A stretch of 64,000 nucleotides of DNA from Hyphomicrobiales bacterium (GTDB lineage: Bacteria > Pseudomonadota > Alphaproteobacteria > Rhizobiales > Beijerinckiaceae). Shown in pieces: positions 60,895 to 64,000 of the stretch (position 1 is the first letter of the stretch; every line of letters begins with the position of its first letter). The translations under genes and the position numbers were made by a program. The stretch covers positions 62,001 through 126,000 of the forward strand of contig CAKNFP010000004.1 in NCBI GenBank assembly GCA_930633525.1, written 5' to 3'. The notes beneath the pieces are model-generated. The model searched no databases. It saw only the letters and a list, made by a program, of their open reading frames with translations, and was not told the origin of the DNA.

Positions 60895-61126
60895 GTCGCC
60901 TTCGAGCGTGAGAACCTACAAGACGCGTCAGCGCATCCAGTTCTGTCCTGCATCCTGGCGCTACGCCTGCGGCAGATCGAGCGGACCTTTCCGACCCAGG
61001 CAGCGTTCATAAGAGCCTCGCGGCTATCGCGCAGCACGCTCCTCCTGCTTCGCTAGGGCCGCGGCAATCCCACCTTGAAGACCTTGACCACGCTCGCCCG
61101 GGGTCTCGACGTCGGTCTGGAGCCTG
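60895..61126 (+). pseudogene. Xre-type helix-turn-helix regulator with in-frame stop
   Basis: The frame reads LALRLRQIERTFPTQAAFIR, ASRLSRSTLLLLR, then a TAG at 61054-61056. It resumes in the same frame with GRGNPTLKTLTTLARGLDVG. This is the typical Xre order of recognition helix followed by RGRGNPTLKTLxxLAxxL. One nonsense change has split the DNA-binding domain. Confidence 0.65.
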
Positions 61127-61707
61127 CTTGGAGCCCGCGACGAGCATGTGCGGGAGGCATTGGACCGCACGACGACGGCGCCGGCGAACGTCTGTGGATC
61201 CCTTCGTTTCCCGGTCCGGTCTGATCGAAAGGCGCGAAGTCCCGGCACGCCCGTCTTCCGGCCACGGTCGCGATCGACCGGCAAACCACGAGAGTCCGGA
61301 TTCATGCCCGACGCGGAGGCAGGCGACCATCGTGATCCCGCGTCGCGGAGCGCAGGCTCGTTCGGGAGGAGCGGAAGGCCACGCCGCCTTTCTCCGACTG
61401 CGATCCGACTTGAGCCGCGCTTGTCGCCATCACCTCGGGTTTGTTGCGGTCTGAACCGTCGGCCGTGCGTTTCAAGGCCGCGTGCCGCGCCGCGTGGCGG
61501 CCAGCCTCCGCCGATCTCGCAAGCCGGGGCTTGCGTCCTTCGCGAGGGCGGAACGCCCTGCTCGTCCGCACGCCCGGGCCCGCTCGCCTGGCAAAGGCCG
61601 GACCTGTGAAGCGCCCGGCTTGCGCCGGTTCCTTTCGACCGCACCCGAGGGAATGCCGGCAAGCGCCGGCGAGCATCCCCGGGAGCAACCGAAGAAAGGA
61701 TGACGAC
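61127..61707. other. GC-rich leader without a recognised gene
   Basis: 580 bases. Several frames stay open because of GC bias, but none has family-like sequence. Small inverted GC motifs occur near 61650-61675 just before the next gene, similar in style to leaders before other backbone genes. Confidence 0.5.
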
Positions 61708-62295
61708 ATGGCCACGACCGCTCAATCTCCCCGTCAGACCGCCCGCGTCGTGCAACTGCGCAAGGGCACCACCCTCGAAATGGTCCGCCTCGCCTGCCCG
61801 GATATGACACAGGCCATGCGCATCTCCGAGAGCTTCGGGCTCGCCGTGCTGGACAGCGACGGTATCCGTGACCTGCACGAGCGACTGCTCGTCGAGACCG
61901 CCGACAGTCTCCAAGATGGGCTCGGCGAGCGGGCGATGCAGATCCACCTCCAGCGCATCGTCGGGGCCTATGTCGGCTCGGCCCATGGCGCCGGCCAGTT
62001 CTACTCCCGCGCCGTCACCGAGGCGCGAGATGCCACGGCCAAATCGGCCTGTGATGCCCGCGACGAGGACCTCGATGGCCCGGTCGGCTTCGATGGCCAG
62101 GCACAGCGCCGCCGCGAATTCGCCGCCGATATGGGGATTCAGGCCCATGCGCTGCGCATGGCGGCCGAGGGCGCCGTTCGAGCCTACGAACAGGTCGTCG
62201 GCGAGACATGGAAGCCCTTCGAGCGCCCGATGGACAACATCGGTGCCACCGTCGACCGCAAGGCGGCCGATCTCCAGATGGCGGCTTTCGGCTAA
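61708..62295 (+). CDS. Conserved hypothetical backbone protein
   Basis: About 195 residues from ATG 61708 (MATTAQSPRQTARVVQLRKG, TTLEMVRLACPDMTQAMRIS). The rest is helical, with FDGQAQRRREFAADMGIQAH and TWKPFERPMDNIGATVDRKA. No domain is assigned. AAAGGA precedes the start and a clear terminator follows the stop. The codon usage matches the neighbouring backbone genes. Confidence 0.65.
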   Translation: MATTAQSPRQTARVVQLRKGTTLEMVRLACPDMTQAMRISESFGLAVLDSDGIRDLHERLLVETADSLQDGLGERAMQIHLQRIVGAYVGSAHGAGQFYSRAVTEARDATAKSACDARDEDLDGPVGFDGQAQRRREFAADMGIQAHALRMAAEGAVRAYEQVVGETWKPFERPMDNIGATVDRKAADLQMAAFG

Positions 62296-62303
62296 GCCGC
62301 ACG

Positions 62304-62330
62304 GGGCGGAGCTCCGGCTCCGCCCTTTCT
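62304..62330 (+). terminator. Terminator after hypothetical gene
   Basis: GGGCGGAGC (62304-62312) and GCTCCGCCC (62317-62325) form a 9-bp stem with a TCCG loop, then TTTCT. It lies 8 bases after the TAA. Confidence 0.75.
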
Positions 62331-62672
62331 CGCATTGCCCGCCCGGATCGTCTCGCCTGGCTTGAGCTTCGCCTTGGTCCGATTGCTCTTCCGCAGCTCG
62401 CTCAGGGGGCTTGCGCGCCGACCAGGGCAACGAACGAACAGGAAAAGTGAGGGGGAAAGCGCTCGCCGCGTCCCGTCCCGGCCGCGGTCCTGCCGGAGGC
62501 GAGGAGCCGCGCAACGGCTGCGCCGTCCTCCACATGTGTTTTGGCCCTTCGCGATCCCATTGGCGTTGCCATGGGCTCGGCTCGGGTGCGCGCGTCCTCG
62601 ACGCCCCCGGCCTTGCGGACCGCCGTGACGGGGTCGCGAGCGGCGCGACCTCCAAATCGGAGGTTCAGGACC
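62331..62672. other. Leader region before ArdC-like gene
   Basis: About 340 bases, GC-rich, no gene recognised on either strand. AATCGGAGG just before 62673 is a good ribosome binding site for the following gene. Confidence 0.5.
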
Positions 62673-63398
62673 ATGAAGAGGAAGAATGAAGGCGAACGGG
62701 CTGATGTCTACACCCGGATTACCGAGAAGATCGTCGCGGACCTGGAAAAGGGCGTGCGGCCTTGGATGCAGCCCTGGCGGGCTGGAAATGCCATCGGCCG
62801 GGTGACGCGCCCATTGCGGCACAATGGCTTGCCATACGCTGGCATGAATGTGCTGTTGCTCTGGTCCGAGGCGATGGCGCGTGGCTTCACCTCGCCGATC
62901 TGGATGACCTTCAAGCAGGCCATCGAGCTCGGCGGCGCCGTCCGCAAGGGTGAGAGTGGAACCACCGTCGTCTTCGCCAGCCGGTTCACCAAGACCGAGG
63001 TCAGGTCTTCCGGCGAGGAGTTCGATCGGGAGATCCCGTTCCTGAAGGCCTACGCGGCCTTCAATGTCGCACAGATCGATGGCCTGCCCGATCGATACTA
63101 TGCCGCGGCGAAGCCGGTCGAGGATCCGGTCGCGCGCATTGAACATGCCGATCGCTTCTTCGCCAACACGGGCGCGGTTATCCGGCACGGCGGCGACAGG
63201 GCCTTCTTCTCGCCCGCTGGCGACTTCATCCAGATGCCGCCATTCGCGACTTTCTGCGACGCGGCGTCGTATGTCGCCACCCTGAGCCATGAGGCATGCC
63301 ATTGGACGGCGGCACCGCATCGTGTGAACCGCGATCTTTCCCGCTACAGCAAAGACAAAAGCGAACGCGCCCGCGAGGAGCTGATCTCATTATCCTGA
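62673..63398 (+). CDS. ArdC-like antirestriction/zincin metallopeptidase, C-terminus truncated
   Basis: About 241 residues. The N-terminal ssDNA-binding-type domain (VYTRITEKIVADLEKGVRPW, MNVLLLWSEAMARGFTSPIW) is followed by a zincin motif (LSHEACHWTAAPHR, an HExxH). ArdC-type proteins protect entering plasmid DNA from restriction. The family normally continues after REELI for several dozen residues (EIGAAFL...), but here the frame ends ISLS-stop at 63398. The tail has been replaced by unrelated sequence. The catalytic motif is kept, so partial function is possible. Confidence 0.82.
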   Translation: MKRKNEGERADVYTRITEKIVADLEKGVRPWMQPWRAGNAIGRVTRPLRHNGLPYAGMNVLLLWSEAMARGFTSPIWMTFKQAIELGGAVRKGESGTTVVFASRFTKTEVRSSGEEFDREIPFLKAYAAFNVAQIDGLPDRYYAAAKPVEDPVARIEHADRFFANTGAVIRHGGDRAFFSPAGDFIQMPPFATFCDAASYVATLSHEACHWTAAPHRVNRDLSRYSKDKSERAREELISLS

Positions 63399-63473
63399 CA
63401 CTGTGATCCTGTCTCAGAATCAGGCATGGGGAGGCATCATCGGCGGTTCCGATGAGGCTCTTCAGACGTCCGA

Positions 63474-63513
63474 GTCAAGCGTTCCCGCAGCGTAAGCGAG
63501 GACAACGCTTGAC
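63474..63513. repeat. 10-bp perfect inverted repeat A
   Basis: GTCAAGCGTT (63474-63483) and AACGCTTGAC (63504-63513) with a 20-base spacer. First of three perfect inverted repeats in the 322 bases between the truncated ardC-like gene and the recombinase start. Confidence 0.65.
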
Positions 63514-63541
63514 GCGGCGGCGACTCCACAAGCTTGTTCAT

Positions 63542-63567
63542 GGGGTGCAGGCAAAGTCCTGCACCCC
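63542..63567. repeat. 10-bp perfect hairpin B
   Basis: GGGGTGCAGG (63542-63551) and CCTGCACCCC (63558-63567) with a 6-base loop. No T-run follows, so it is not a standard terminator. Confidence 0.65.
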
Positions 63568-63590
63568 TGCCACGTGGCGAACGGGAGAGC

Positions 63591-63608
63591 GCGAGGGGAA
63601 CCCCTCGC
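63591..63608. repeat. 8-bp perfect hairpin C
   Basis: GCGAGGGG (63591-63598) and CCCCTCGC (63601-63608) separated by two bases. Third structure of the cluster. Confidence 0.6.
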
Positions 63609-63720
63609 ATTCCAAACAAAAGAGTTGCGCCGAAGGCGCTCCGTTCAGGTATCGTGCGTGCAGTTATATTTTACCGACCTTGGCGCTGTTTCGCGCCCGC
63701 TTTCCATAGATGGTTTCGCA

Positions 63721-64000
63721 GTGAACACTGCGCCCGGCGCGCTTGACACGGCCGAGCGCGCCGGGCTGATCGATGACATGCCCTTCATCCTGATGGATGA
63801 CGGCAGCTACGATCTTGATCTCAACCGGTTCTTCCGCGCCTGTCCCGCTATGGGGGCGCGATCGCCGAACACGTGGCGCTCCTACGCACGCGATATTCTT
63901 GTTTGGGCACGCTTCCTCCACGAACGCCGCGGCGGCAAGACGGTCTGGCAGGCCGACCGCCATGACGTGTTGGCGTTTCATCGGGCACGGCGCCTGTCGG
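63721..64000 (+). CDS. Tyrosine recombinase (phage-type integrase), N-terminal part, runs off window
   Basis: From GTG 63721 the frame stays open to the window end. It encodes LNRFFRACPAMGARSPNTWR, then SYARDILVWARFLHERRGGK and QADRHDVLAFHRARRL. This is the SAM-like core-binding domain of tyrosine recombinases. The catalytic Arg-His-Arg-Tyr domain lies beyond the window. No RBS is obvious and the frame is open upstream, so the start is uncertain. It may belong to an element that inserted into the ardC-like gene. Confidence 0.75.
   Translation, partial: MNTAPGALDTAERAGLIDDMPFILMDDGSYDLDLNRFFRACPAMGARSPNTWRSYARDILVWARFLHERRGGKTVWQADRHDVLAFHRARRLS

Overview
The window reads as an accessory region of a GC-rich alphaproteobacterium, most likely Hyphomicrobiales (Rhizobiales). 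This rests on codon usage, DUF1419- and DUF3085-type mobile-backbone genes, and Bug, TSUP, LysR and CoA-transferase families common in that order. The genus cannot be fixed from sequence alone. No tRNA, rRNA, CRISPR array or core housekeeping gene was seen, and remnants of at least nine transposable elements are present.

Layout. (1) 1-5.6 kb is a scrap zone: a dehydrogenase tail, a GMC-oxidoreductase fragment, an IS3 fragment, a serine resolvase, a P-loop helicase-like protein behind an inverted-repeat promoter, a broken dipeptide-ABC ATPase plus an intact partner, and an IS3 orfA stub. (2) 5.6-9.3 kb: a LysR regulator divergent from a redox cassette (DJ-1/PfpI, two ABM monooxygenases, an SDR). 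(3) 9.4-10.6 kb: an IS3-family element with a frameshifted transposase. (4) 10.7-17.4 kb: a TetR repressor, a universal stress protein, and an RND efflux membrane-fusion protein and pump, with near-identical TetR-type operators in front of tetR and the efflux genes. (5) 17.4-23.3 kb: decayed IS701, LysR, TSUP and IS66 pieces, a mazEF module, and an IS21 element with repeated ends.

(6) 23.6-36.5 kb: a CoA-dependent catabolic cluster. It has an alcohol-dehydrogenase-like protein without catalytic zinc ligands, a DUF35 Zn-ribbon protein, an Ltp2-like thiolase lacking the Cys nucleophile, LysR, a class III CoA-transferase, a CapA-like protein and a Bug solute-binding protein. A TniABQ transposon then interrupts one of two adjacent MaoC-like hydratase genes, followed by a headless IclR gene. 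The gene set resembles hydratase/retro-aldolase complexes that shorten CoA-bound side chains. (7) 36.5-46 kb: a ten-gene plus-strand operon encoding a CUT1 sugar-type ABC importer, two Rieske ferredoxins, a ferredoxin reductase, two paralogous amidohydrolases and an aldose-epimerase-like protein, but no terminal oxygenase.

(8) 46.3-47.6 kb: a truncated second copy of the TniABQ left end, cut by an IS6-family element. (9) 47.9-63.4 kb: backbone of a large plasmid or integrative element. It carries a toprim/DUF3991 protein, DUF1419 and DUF3085 proteins, a 1,701-aa DarB-like methyltransferase-helicase fusion, mqsRA, a ParB-like protein, conserved hypotheticals, vapBC and a truncated ArdC-like antirestriction protein. 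(10) 63.4-64 kb: a region with three perfect inverted repeats leading into the start of a tyrosine recombinase that runs off the window.

The most interesting unexplained units are the oxygenase-less Rieske/amidohydrolase/ABC operon, the CoA side-chain cluster with an apparent Ltp2-DUF35 pair, and the DarB-like fusion in a backbone loaded with toxin-antitoxin modules.
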